Assembly (NCBI GenBank): GCA_000482145.1
Contig: AUXH01000361.1
Location: 1-20,064 of the forward strand
Direction of reading: 5' to 3'
Source: Strigomonas culicis
Taxonomy: Eukaryota; Euglenozoa; Kinetoplastea; Trypanosomatida; Trypanosomatidae
DNA: 20,064 nt
In this document: in pieces, positions 1-7,512 of the stretch
Layout of the letters: each line of letters begins with the position of its first letter
Position numbering within the stretch: position 1 is the first letter of the stretch
Notes under the pieces: generated by a model
Database searches by the model: none
Told to the model about the DNA's origin: nothing
Seen by the model: only the letters and a program-made list of their open reading frames with translations
Translations under genes and position numbers: made by a program

Positions 1-1
1 T

Positions 2-2
2 A

Positions 3-45
<43 letters not shown>
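2..45. repeat. (TA)n microsatellite at the window edge
   Basis: An essentially pure TA dinucleotide run of about 22 units opens the window and ends just before the first gene. It contains no stop in the frame of that gene, so the frame stays formally open to the left edge, but a Tyr-Ile run is not credible protein. It is best read as spacer sequence, where repeats of this kind also occur at 1603-1618. Confidence 0.95.
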
Positions 46-50
<5 letters not shown>

Positions 51-106
51 TGGGGTACACTCCCGTTGCAACCAAGGCACCCGCTCCACCTGCTGCCACC
101 TCGCCG

Positions 107-1456
107 ATGAGCTCCGCCGCCGCCGCCGCTGCGCCAGCGAAGAAGAAGCGCGACAAGGTGCCAGCGCCGGGCACCAAGGGGGAGACGTCCACCGCCTTCT
201 ACACCAAGAAGAAGTGGCGTGAGGTCATGCAGATGAGCAAGCTGGAGCTCCAGGGCCGGCTGCTGGGGCCCAAGGGTGCCCTCGTCGTAGGAACGGCGCT
301 GATGAAGAACCGCTATGTGACGGTGCTAGACCTCAGCCACAACAACATATCGGACGACGGGGCACTTTCCCTTGCCGAGATGCTCAAAGTCAATACGCTT
401 ATCCAGACGCTCAACCTGTCGCAAAACAACATATCCGACGTGGGCGGCATCGCGCTGGCCAGCGCCTTTGTGCCCAACGTCACGCCGACGGGCCAGCCGG
501 GCCAATGGAATCGGACGCTCTTTTCGATCATCCTGACGGGGAACAACTTGGGCGACGACAGCCTGCTCGCGTTCAGCAACGCGGCGGCGTGCCACCGAGA
601 CCTGACGCTGGTAGACCTCAGCTGGAACCACATCGGGCCGCTCGGCACGCGGTGCCTCATGCGCTGCTACCAGAAGAACCCCCTGTGCAACTTTGTGCTC
701 GCGGCGAACGCGATAGGAGATGAGGGGGTGGAGTACCTCTGCGCCGCGCTGAAGCAGCACGGCGGGAAGAACCAGACGACGCTCAATCTGTATAGAAACG
801 ACATTAGCCACCGCGGCGCCGCAGCGATCGGGCAGCTGCTGGCCGACGACGACCGCGTGCTGGAGGTCAACTTAGCGGGGAACACGCTGGGTCTGCGCGG
901 GATCAGAGAGCTGAAGAACGCCATGACCAGCGCCCCGAACGTGGTCCGCTCGCTCCTCCTGAACGACAACATGATCGGGGACGAGGGCGCCAAGGAGCTT
1001 GTCCCTCTGATAACGGCGGACTTGCCGATGCTGGAGCGCTTGGATCTAGCAGACAACAAAATCACGGACGTCGGTGCGTGTTCCATTGTGCAGGCGCTCA
1101 TGGCCAACACCAAAATTCAGCTGGTAAACTTGCAGTTTAACTCGTTGGGCTCGAAGGCCGTTGCGGTCCTGGTGGATCTCGTTCGCCAGACAAAGACGAT
1201 CAAGTCCATTAATGTATACGGCTGTGTCACCGCCGCGGACCTCCGCCGTGCGATCACGCAGGTGGTGGGGGAGGCGGACGGTGTGCATGTGGAGGTCGGA
1301 GCCGACCCCGATCAAGGGGACGAGGGGAATCCGCTTCTGATGAAGCTGGAGGAGCATCTCCAGATGATAGCAGACGAAGAGGCCCAACAGAGGGCGAAAG
1401 AAGAGGAACTCAAGGCGAAGAAGAAGAAAAAGAAGAAGGATTCAAAGACTGACTAG
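107..1456 (+). CDS. Leucine-rich-repeat protein (ribonuclease-inhibitor type)
   Basis: About 449 residues. Residues 1-40 are Ala/Lys-rich and probably disordered. Residues ~45-390 hold consecutive LRR units of the RI/NOD subtype, such as VLDLSHNNISDDGA near residue 73, TLNLSQNNIS near 101, and later LNLYRND, VNLAGN, LLLNDN, LDLADN and VNLQFN. The C-terminus (~405-449) is acidic and then ends in a Lys-rich helix with seven consecutive lysines. Such proteins act as binding scaffolds; many trypanosomatid ones are cytoskeletal or flagellar, but nothing here fixes the location. The first in-frame ATG is at 107. The frame is open further upstream (from base 2) without any ATG, so a longer product would need an unseen start. 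The only close acceptor-like AG, at 75-76, has a weak pyrimidine tract. No catalytic domain is visible, and the partner is unknown. Confidence 0.85.
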   Translation: MSSAAAAAAPAKKKRDKVPAPGTKGETSTAFYTKKKWREVMQMSKLELQGRLLGPKGALVVGTALMKNRYVTVLDLSHNNISDDGALSLAEMLKVNTLIQTLNLSQNNISDVGGIALASAFVPNVTPTGQPGQWNRTLFSIILTGNNLGDDSLLAFSNAAACHRDLTLVDLSWNHIGPLGTRCLMRCYQKNPLCNFVLAANAIGDEGVEYLCAALKQHGGKNQTTLNLYRNDISHRGAAAIGQLLADDDRVLEVNLAGNTLGLRGIRELKNAMTSAPNVVRSLLLNDNMIGDEGAKELVPLITADLPMLERLDLADNKITDVGACSIVQALMANTKIQLVNLQFNSLGSKAVAVLVDLVRQTKTIKSINVYGCVTAADLRRAITQVVGEADGVHVEVGADPDQGDEGNPLLMKLEEHLQMIADEEAQQRAKEEELKAKKKKKKKDSKTD

Positions 1457-1936
1457 TCCGTAGCTTCTTGTTATAAGGCGTACGTCCCTTGTTTTTTGCA
1501 TCTGTTCAAAGCTCCACATGACCAGCTGTATGTGTATGTAAAATTTCTCAACCATGTTCTGTACGTGTACTTGTTCTTTGTTTATGTAAATAATAGACTC
1601 GCATATATATATATATATGACTCTAGCCATACAACGACTGTACGTTTTTTTTTTTTCATCATTGCTGCAGCTTGTTATTAACAGCATTATTACCATTTTG
1701 TTGCGCGGTTGTATACTGCATCGTTACTGGAAATCATCTAGGTGTGTAACTGGTACCCACATTGACTATTTTTCTCTCCTTTTCTCTACATGATTTGACG
1801 GCATACAGTTCCTTTTTTTTTCTTCTTTTTGATACTATCGTGTGAACCTATTATTAACGTTTAGGTGTACTTCTCACTGTGTGTGTATTATCGCCATCAG
1901 CTCTTTCTTTTGCTTTAAGCCATCTACAAGTTTGAA
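1457..1936. other. AT-rich intergenic spacer (LRR gene to phosphatase gene)
   Basis: This spacer holds the 3' UTR of the LRR gene and the 5' region of the phosphatase gene. It contains an (AT)n run at 1603-1618, a T-run near 1645-1656, and a longer T/C tract around 1811-1830. Short ORFs on both strands are AT-driven and lack codon bias. No RNA gene was recognised. Confidence 0.7.
1901..1919 (+). promoter_or_regulatory. Predicted trans-splice acceptor, phosphatase gene
   Basis: A pyrimidine-rich stretch is followed by AAG, with the AG at 1918-1919. This leaves a 17-nt 5' UTR before the ATG at 1937. An alternative AG lies at 1899-1900. The assignment rests on the tract-plus-first-AG rule of trypanosomatids. 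Confidence 0.6.
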
Positions 1937-3841
1937 ATGGACCCCCCTCATGTGCCGCCGTCCCCGCAGCAGGCCAGCCTAGAGGCCTCGACGCCCGGCG
2001 CCCCAAGCCCTGCCTTCCGCAGCGAGATCAACGTGTCGCTCGATGCCATCCAGGCCGTTACGATCAATCGCGAGAAGCTGTCCGAGTGGCACCACAAGAT
2101 CCGCTCGCGGCTGTTCCCCCTCGTTTCCGGCTTCTTTGTGCGCTGCCGTGTGGAGGACTCGCAGGATGGCCGCGCGCTGTACAAGGTGGGCCGCATCAAG
2201 ATGCTCAAGCCCGACTGGTCCGTGGAGCTTGACCTCCTCACGCAGGACGAGATCCGCGCAGGTCGCAACAACACGAACTACGACTGCATCAGCAACGCGA
2301 AGCTGTCGGTGGCGGAGTTCAACACGTGGATATCCCGCGTCACGCCGGAGGTGCTGTCGCAGATCTCCTCCATGGTGTACCGCGTCGAGGAGCGCTTACG
2401 CATGATGGAGACGCTGATTCTGGTAGAGCCCGCCTTCCACGGCAAGCGCCGCGACGACCGCAAGAAGGACGAGCCCGCCGCCGCCGCGTCCAACCTGCCC
2501 GAGAAGTACGTCTTCTCGCAGAACGTGCTCCTCTGCGAGGACGACTACGTGACCCTCCCCCAGACCGTCACCATCGTAGATCTCCTGCAGAACGCGATTG
2601 GCCAGAAGGGCGTTGCGGAGCCCGACACGCCGCGCGCGGGGCAGGCGCCCGTCACGCGCGCCAAGACCTTCGACGAGGCCGTCGCGAGCCACAGCACGAT
2701 GCTGCAGCTGCAGGACATGCGTAACTACATGAACTCCCCGACGCAGCCGCCGGCCGACCCGGCGCGTCTCATCGAGACGATCCGGCGCGCGGCGAACCCG
2801 ACGCACAACGGCTTCACGTACGAGAACCTGCCCGACTTCTGCAAGCTCGTCATCTCCGTCTGCAACATGTGCCGGGAGGTGGTCGCGAAGGAGCCGCTCT
2901 TTGTGCACCTCAAGTCGCCCATCACCGTCTTTGGCGATATCCACGGCAACTTCGCGGACATGGCCTACTTTCTAGAAAAGGTGGTCGCGTTCGACGATGT
3001 GATGCTCAAGTACACGACGCAGCACCTGCTCTTCCTGGGCGACTACGTGGACCGCGGTGCCTTCTCGCTGGAGTGCGTCATGTACCTCTTCGCACTCAAG
3101 GTGATCAACCCCGCCAAGGTGACGCTGCTGCGCGGCAACCACGAGTCGCCGGAGGTGAACGGCGACATGGACGTGTACGGCTACAGCTCCTTCAAGTACC
3201 AGTGCCTCGACAAGTTCGGCCGCGACCGCGGCATCGACGTCTGGCTAGCGGTGAACGAGGTGTTCCAGTTCCTGCCCGTCATTGGCGACATCGACAAGAA
3301 GATCTTCTGCGTCCACGGCGGCCTGCCGCAGTACTCCGGCGGCGACGACAAGCGTCTCGAGATCATCGCAGACCCGTCCTTCCCGCGCATCCCCGTCGTG
3401 CAGTGCAACGACCCCACGAACGTCGCGCAGCGCATGATGGTGAACGACCTCCTGTGGTCCGACCCGGCACCGCCGGACCAGCAGCTCGACCGCTACGGCT
3501 TCGGCCCCAACCCGCGCGGCCCCGACATCAAGACCTTCGGCTCCCGCGCGGTCGACATGTTCTGCGAGCGGTACAACTACCAATACATCTTCCGCGCCCA
3601 CCAGGAGAAGGCGGACGGGCTGCGCCTTTCCGACAATGCGCGCGTGGTGACCATTTTCTCGACCTCCGACTACGCCGGGCATCAGAACGGTGCCGGCTGT
3701 ATTCTAGTGAACAACGGCAAGATCCGCATGGCCATCAAGAAGCCGCAGCGCGGTGAGCAGAAGGAGGTGAAGGGCCCCGTGTCGCCGCGGACGCTCGCGA
3801 AGAGCGCACCGGGTTTTGTGCCGCGCCTGAAGCGCTTGTAA
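1937..3841 (+). CDS. PPP-family Ser/Thr protein phosphatase with N-terminal Plus-3-like domain
   Basis: 634 residues. The C-terminal half is a PP1-like PPP catalytic domain with all signature motifs: GDIHG (333-337), GDYVDRG (368-374), RGNHE (399-403), HGG (460-462), RAHQ (553-556) and a divergent SDYAG substrate-groove segment where PP1-type enzymes have PNYCG. The metal ligands and the catalytic Asp/His pair are therefore present, and the enzyme should be active. Residues ~43-165 resemble the Rtf1 Plus-3 domain in pattern: a basic helix, then GFFVRC, LYKVGRI, a basic R-rich strand, CISNAKLS and EFNTWI. That domain in Rtf1 binds phosphorylated Spt5 repeats or nucleic acid. Residues ~175-300 are a linker partly rich in Ala/Pro. 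The start is the first ATG after a good acceptor. The inferred role is dephosphorylation at chromatin or the elongation complex; the phosphatase call is firm, the Plus-3 call moderate. Confidence 0.93.
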   Translation: MDPPHVPPSPQQASLEASTPGAPSPAFRSEINVSLDAIQAVTINREKLSEWHHKIRSRLFPLVSGFFVRCRVEDSQDGRALYKVGRIKMLKPDWSVELDLLTQDEIRAGRNNTNYDCISNAKLSVAEFNTWISRVTPEVLSQISSMVYRVEERLRMMETLILVEPAFHGKRRDDRKKDEPAAAASNLPEKYVFSQNVLLCEDDYVTLPQTVTIVDLLQNAIGQKGVAEPDTPRAGQAPVTRAKTFDEAVASHSTMLQLQDMRNYMNSPTQPPADPARLIETIRRAANPTHNGFTYENLPDFCKLVISVCNMCREVVAKEPLFVHLKSPITVFGDIHGNFADMAYFLEKVVAFDDVMLKYTTQHLLFLGDYVDRGAFSLECVMYLFALKVINPAKVTLLRGNHESPEVNGDMDVYGYSSFKYQCLDKFGRDRGIDVWLAVNEVFQFLPVIGDIDKKIFCVHGGLPQYSGGDDKRLEIIADPSFPRIPVVQCNDPTNVAQRMMVNDLLWSDPAPPDQQLDRYGFGPNPRGPDIKTFGSRAVDMFCERYNYQYIFRAHQEKADGLRLSDNARVVTIFSTSDYAGHQNGAGCILVNNGKIRMAIKKPQRGEQKEVKGPVSPRTLAKSAPGFVPRLKRL

Positions 3842-4958
3842 AGAAGTTGCCGAATACGCACTCAAAGATGAGTATAGAGAGAGGGGGGAGAAAGAAACAC
3901 AAATTCCTTCGTGGAGAGAACGAATTAAAAAAAAAAATGAAGAAAAATATATCTCTATATAGAGTGTAAGGTAGATTTCTCTTTTGTTTACTTCTTAGTC
4001 CCTATAAACACTCCTTTCTTTATACATATCTATTTAAGTAGCAATCTATACACGGATAATAACGGTTGCCTCCACAGTGGTGCCTTTTTTTTCTTCCTTT
4101 TTTTTTCTGTTGTGGAGGTGATAATTGCTCTTGTTTGGAAAAAGAAAAAAAAACAACACCTCAAGTTAAACAAATTGTAGAAAGCACACTTCTATGTATT
4201 AAGTGGTGTGTATATCGAAGTAAAGAGAAGGAGACTTCCTCTGCTTGTAGGATTCTTCAAAAACAGCACATTAAGCCAAAACGTGATGAAAGCATACTTC
4301 TCTTCTGTGGATGTATTCTCTTTTGTCATTGTTTTGACTGTAGTGTATTCCATTGTGCTTTATTTTGACTAAAATGCATTCTCCTTGAAAAGAATATTTT
4401 TTATTGTTATTATTCTTTCATGGGAAACATGTGGTTAAATGCAGAATAAAAGGTGACCACTCTGTACACGTGTAACCCGGTGCTATACGTGCATGTATAG
4501 AGTCCAGTGGTGGAGAATGGCAGGCGATTAGAAGCATAGTTGTCCTGATGTGATATGGCGCATAGAGGCTTAGGCGCTACAAGAAGCAATTTCAACCAGA
4601 TGTCTATACCATTTTTTCCACCCTTTTTTTAATCCATTTTTTTTTCTTCGTTCTTTTGTATCGTTGTAAGTATCGTGTGTTTCTGTTTTTTTCCTTTTTA
4701 TTCTCTAATAGTATAATATATAATACTTTCATGTACAGAGTAAATAACTAAGGATGTTTTTTTTTTTTCTTCAACTATAGTTAAGCGAATCGTACTGCCC
4801 TGGCTTGCTTGCTGCTTCCCCTTTATCGCACTTCTGCAGTGTATCTCATGCTCATTATCATGTTTTTCTACTTAGCTCTCTGTATGGTATTCTCCTTTCC
4901 ATCTTCTCTCTCATTTCTTCTGCGCAAGTCAGATTAGTAGTTATTCAGCAACACGTGA
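3842..4958. other. Long AT-rich spacer with several pyrimidine-AG cassettes
   Basis: This is by far the longest spacer in the window (about 1.1 kb). It holds A- and T-runs and a 12-base palindrome at 3953-3964. Pyrimidine tracts lie near 4084-4108, 4617-4655, 4756-4772 and 4800-4928, several of them followed by AG (4779-4780, 4838-4839, 4874-4875, 4927-4928). I see no tRNA-like T-loop, no convincing snoRNA boxes and no ORF with the codon bias of its neighbours. It may be a long 3' UTR, or it may hide a short non-coding transcript. Confidence 0.6.
4876..4928 (+). promoter_or_regulatory. Predicted trans-splice acceptor, small basic gene
   Basis: A C/T-rich tract free of AG ends in GCAAG, with the AG at 4927-4928. 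It leaves a 30-nt 5' UTR before the ATG at 4959. Earlier acceptors at 4838-4839 and 4874-4875 could lengthen the UTR. Confidence 0.6.
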
Positions 4959-5327
4959 ATGCTTCGAAGGTGCCTACCATGCCGGCGCAGATGGTTCATA
5001 CGCACGCCGTTTGATTGCCAGCCCATGGAAGTAGCAACAACCCCTTCCTTTTCCAACATAATGGGTGACCTGGTGCCCCACAAGGACCTGAGCAGACAAG
5101 ACGAGCTCAAGCTGCTGCTGGAGCGTCTCCCGGCGAAGTGCGACGAGGCGAAGGAGACCCTGCTGGACGCGCAGCGCGCATCCAGGTACTACCGAAAGCG
5201 GTTCAAGCGCGGCATGGAGACGCAGCGGCGACATGCCCAGCGTGCCGTGGCGGAGGCGTCGGATGCGCAACTGGCCGACTGGGCAGTGCGCAAGTGTCGT
5301 GAGATACGAAACCCGCTGGACATCTGA
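4959..5327 (+). CDS. Small basic conserved-type hypothetical protein
   Basis: 122 residues from the first ATG, or 100 from the in-frame ATG at 5025 and 88 from the one at 5061. Codon use turns GC-rich only from about 5061, so the conserved core probably begins near there. Residues 1-35 would then be an Arg/Cys-rich leader, possibly a mitochondrial presequence. The core is a highly charged, basic, mostly helical segment (KLLLERLPAKCDEAKE, then RYYRKRFKRGMETQRR) ending in NPLDI. No family was recognised. I chose 4959 because it is the first AUG after the likely acceptor; an out-of-frame ATG at 4979 would hinder use of the later starts. A perfect hairpin begins at its stop codon. The composition would suit a small subunit of an RNP or membrane complex, but that is speculation. 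Confidence 0.6.
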   Translation: MLRRCLPCRRRWFIRTPFDCQPMEVATTPSFSNIMGDLVPHKDLSRQDELKLLLERLPAKCDEAKETLLDAQRASRYYRKRFKRGMETQRRHAQRAVAEASDAQLADWAVRKCREIRNPLDI

Positions 5328-5346
5328 TCACAGCTATCTGTGATCA
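5325..5346 (+). other. Perfect 9-bp hairpin including the stop codon
   Basis: TGATCACAG (5325-5333) and CTGTGATCA (5338-5346) are exact reverse complements around the 4-base loop CTAT. The first three bases of the left arm are the TGA stop of the small basic gene. It could be an mRNA structure at the start of the 3' UTR; no known element was recognised. Confidence 0.7.
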
Positions 5347-5472
5347 TAATACCCTCCCTTTTCTTTTTTTTGTGTGTATGCATATGTGTGTGTGGAAAAG
5401 AAAAATGTTCTTTTTTTCCACGGGAAGAGACAAATAACAGTCCACTGGTCGAGTTGTAATGATGTAGGTGTG

Positions 5473-5513
5473 CTTTCCTCCCCCTTTTTTTTTCCTTATG
5501 ACTGTTGTGTTAG
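5473..5513 (+). promoter_or_regulatory. Predicted trans-splice acceptor, TrmB-like gene
   Basis: A strong C/T tract (about 5474-5497) is followed by the first AG at 5512-5513. This leaves a 45-nt 5' UTR before the ATG at 5559. Confidence 0.65.
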
Positions 5514-5558
5514 TGAGGCCTGCGAGCTGAATTCGTGTGCCTACATCCATAGTAAAAG

Positions 5559-6539
5559 ATGTTGCGACGCCGCTTCAGCGTGCTCTTGCAGTCCAAGATG
5601 AGCTTGGAGTTCCATGATGCCTCAGTGAAGCAGGCGGACCAGAAGGAGCTTTTGAGGACATTTCTTCACAACCATGAAGTGGCGGTGCGCCGCAACGGGC
5701 AGAACAGCAACAAGGTGAAGAGCACGTACGCGGAGGACACCTGCGCCTATTTCTCCTCCTACAACCTGACGTATCTGCCATCGACGTCGGGCAGCTTTCG
5801 CGAGGCTATTCGCGAGCAGCTCCAGGCCGCCGATGTGATGGAACAAGTCCGGGGGGCGAGCGTCCTGCCGTGGCAGCGCGGGGCCGGCCAGCACGCCATC
5901 GTGTTCGGCTGCACCGGCGTGCGCTACCTGCAGCGCCAGCTGCAGCTGGAGCCCACGCACGCGCTCCTCGTCGTGGACCACTCCCTCAAGGCCCTGTCCA
6001 ACGCGGCGGCCGTGCTGGTGCCCACGTTCGGCGGCCGCGTGCACTTCCTGCGCAGTGATGCCATGTTCGCGTCGCTGGAGGTGCTGCCCGCGGCGTGTGC
6101 GGACGTCGCCGTCGTGCCCATGCCGACGCCCTTCTACTCTGCCAAGAGCAGCCACCGCCGCCTCGTGATGAACCCGTTTCTGTGCGCCGTGCACGACAAT
6201 CTGCGCGCGCGCCGCGCGCCGGAGGACCCGCGCGGGATCGTCCTCTTCACCGACGCGGAGCCCTTGGCGGAGTTCATGATGGAGCAGCTGGAGGAGGCCA
6301 AGCTTGTCGTCCCCTGGAAGCAGAAGAAGCCGCACCTGACCTACGCGCGCTGGCTGCCGCTGGAGGGGGAGGAGGGCAGTGCGCCGCGCGAGTTTCCGCG
6401 TCAGCGCCTGCCTGGGGTCGTTGCCATCGCCGCGTCCAAGTCGGCGGATGCCTCGCCGCAGGCCAAAACGTTCGTGCACTCGTACAACTACAAGCGTCGG
6501 TACTACCGGCCGATTGAGCAGGGTACCGCGCTGCAGTGA
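5559..6539 (+). CDS. Degenerate TrmB-like SAM methyltransferase-fold protein, probably mitochondrial
   Basis: 326 residues. The N-terminus (MLRRRFSVLLQSKM) is basic, hydrophobic and free of acids, like a mitochondrial presequence. The middle follows the layout of tRNA (guanine-N7)-methyltransferase TrmB: a motif I remnant VFGCTG (115-120), the acidic end of strand 2 at D140, VHFLRSDAMFAS as the 'GDA' strand, then VVPMPTPFYS...HRRL (to 202) where TrmB has FPDPWPK...KRRL, and LFTDAEPLAEFMMEQLEEA (from 229) for the TrmB 'TD...YA' segment. The active-site Asp of FPDPWPK is replaced by Met188 and the glycine motif is eroded, so catalysis is doubtful. The C-terminus is basic (YNYKRRYYRP). The fold assignment is by motif order. 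Use as a structural or assembly factor in a mitochondrial RNP is inference. The start is the first ATG after a clear acceptor. Confidence 0.75.
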   Translation: MLRRRFSVLLQSKMSLEFHDASVKQADQKELLRTFLHNHEVAVRRNGQNSNKVKSTYAEDTCAYFSSYNLTYLPSTSGSFREAIREQLQAADVMEQVRGASVLPWQRGAGQHAIVFGCTGVRYLQRQLQLEPTHALLVVDHSLKALSNAAAVLVPTFGGRVHFLRSDAMFASLEVLPAACADVAVVPMPTPFYSAKSSHRRLVMNPFLCAVHDNLRARRAPEDPRGIVLFTDAEPLAEFMMEQLEEAKLVVPWKQKKPHLTYARWLPLEGEEGSAPREFPRQRLPGVVAIAASKSADASPQAKTFVHSYNYKRRYYRPIEQGTALQ

Positions 6540-6716
6540 GTCGTCCGTGTAGCAGACGGGTGGGGAGGAATAGTGAAAAATGAACAGCAACTGTATTCTT
6601 AATTTAACATGCTTTAAAAGAGAAAGAGGTGGTCGCTTGTCGCCCCGTGTAGTTGTCACATTAATATGATCTGATATTCCTTTGTATGCTGGAAAGCAAG
6701 CTGTTAAAAAAAAATG

Positions 6717-6745
6717 TGTTTTTCTTTTCCACTTTTTCGCTTCAG
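6717..6745 (+). promoter_or_regulatory. Predicted trans-splice acceptor, first Nudix gene
   Basis: A T/C tract ends in CTTCAG (AG at 6744-6745), 21 nt before the ATG at 6767. Confidence 0.7.
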
Positions 6746-6766
6746 TTTATTAGTTGACATTAGAGG

Positions 6767-7303
6767 ATGTACCGGCCCAACGTCTGTGCGTTTCTATTCA
6801 ATGAGAATGTCGAATTCCTAGGCTGCCTTCGCATCCGCTCCACCTACTTCCAGACAGTACAGGGGGGCATCGAGAAGGAGGACACGGACGTTCTTCTCGC
6901 CGCGTATCGCGAGATTGACGAAGAAATCGGAATCAAGAAGGACATGCTCGAGTTTGTGCAAGAGATTCTGCCGCCCGATGGCGACCCCAAGACGTTCCGG
7001 TACACGCTGGCGCCCAAGGCCAACCTCCGCCGCTACGGCTATATTGGCCAGGAGCAGCGGATTCTTCTCTTCTTCATGAAGAAGGCGCACATCCAGCACG
7101 TGAACGTGGTGACGCCGAAGGAGGCCGGGGTGCCGCAGGAGTTCGAGCGCGTGGAGTGGATGTCCATGGACCAGCTGCGGCAGCGGTGCTCTCCAGAGAA
7201 GGCGCATATCTTTGCACTCGTGGCTCAGCTGGCGCCGCCCATCGCGCAGGCGTATCTCCGCGAGCGTCATGCGCCGCCGGCCGACGGTATTGAAGCCGCT
7301 TAG
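6767..7303 (+). CDS. Nudix hydrolase, RppH/Ap4A-hydrolase-like (copy 1)
   Basis: 178 residues, a complete single-domain Nudix protein. The opening YRPNVCAFLFN and the QTVQGGIE strand resemble bacterial RppH/diadenosine-polyphosphate hydrolases. The Nudix box lies at 34-56 with REIDEEIGI at 48-56, supplying the metal-binding glutamates E52 and E53. The first conserved Glu of the box (G-x5-E) is replaced by T40. Family members hydrolyse nucleoside diphosphates linked to another moiety, including dinucleoside polyphosphates and 5'-triphosphate RNA ends; the substrate here is unknown. There is no targeting signal or membrane segment, so a cytosolic or nuclear location is likely. A second copy follows after a 209-bp spacer with the same residue register through the core. 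The two differ mainly at the N-terminal strand, a short internal patch and the C-terminus. Confidence 0.92.
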   Translation: MYRPNVCAFLFNENVEFLGCLRIRSTYFQTVQGGIEKEDTDVLLAAYREIDEEIGIKKDMLEFVQEILPPDGDPKTFRYTLAPKANLRRYGYIGQEQRILLFFMKKAHIQHVNVVTPKEAGVPQEFERVEWMSMDQLRQRCSPEKAHIFALVAQLAPPIAQAYLRERHAPPADGIEAA

Positions 7304-7402
7304 CGGCCAGATCGGTGTACAGGTGAAATCACGTCCCGCACAAGAGAACATACCCACACCAATATGTAACTCGCAAGCAGCATCCCAAGGACTCTCATCT
7401 GC

Positions 7403-7510
7403 TTTAATTTTTCTCTTTTCAATGCGCAATTCTCTTTTGCTTCGGCTCTTTCCGTTCTCTTCCTCTCCGGTTCTTTTATTGTTTTTCTCTTTCTGTTTTT
7501 TTACCGAAAG
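7403..7510 (+). promoter_or_regulatory. Predicted trans-splice acceptor, second Nudix gene, with very short 5' UTR
   Basis: A long T/C-rich stretch contains no AG until CGAAAG, with the AG at 7509-7510. Only two bases separate this AG from the ATG at 7513. The earlier AGs (7391 and before) lack a preceding pyrimidine tract and would add an out-of-frame ATG at 7422. Confidence 0.65.
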
Positions 7511-7512
7511 CA

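Noticed and set aside
50..106. Upstream extension of the LRR protein to a TTG at 50
   Set aside because: There is no ATG, and TTG starts are not expected in nuclear eukaryotic genes; the open frame upstream is only the TA repeat.
3953..3964. 12-base palindrome in the spacer after the phosphatase gene
   Set aside because: It is short and A/T-rich without a loop; expected by chance in such sequence.
4066..4368. 100-codon ORF in the long spacer
   Set aside because: It begins with TTG, has no ATG, is Phe/Cys/Lys low-complexity and lacks the codon bias of real genes here.
5622..6659. Minus-strand ORF (345 codons) opposite the TrmB-like gene
   Set aside because: Its composition is typical of an antisense shadow, it runs into the AT-rich spacer, and it has no domain.
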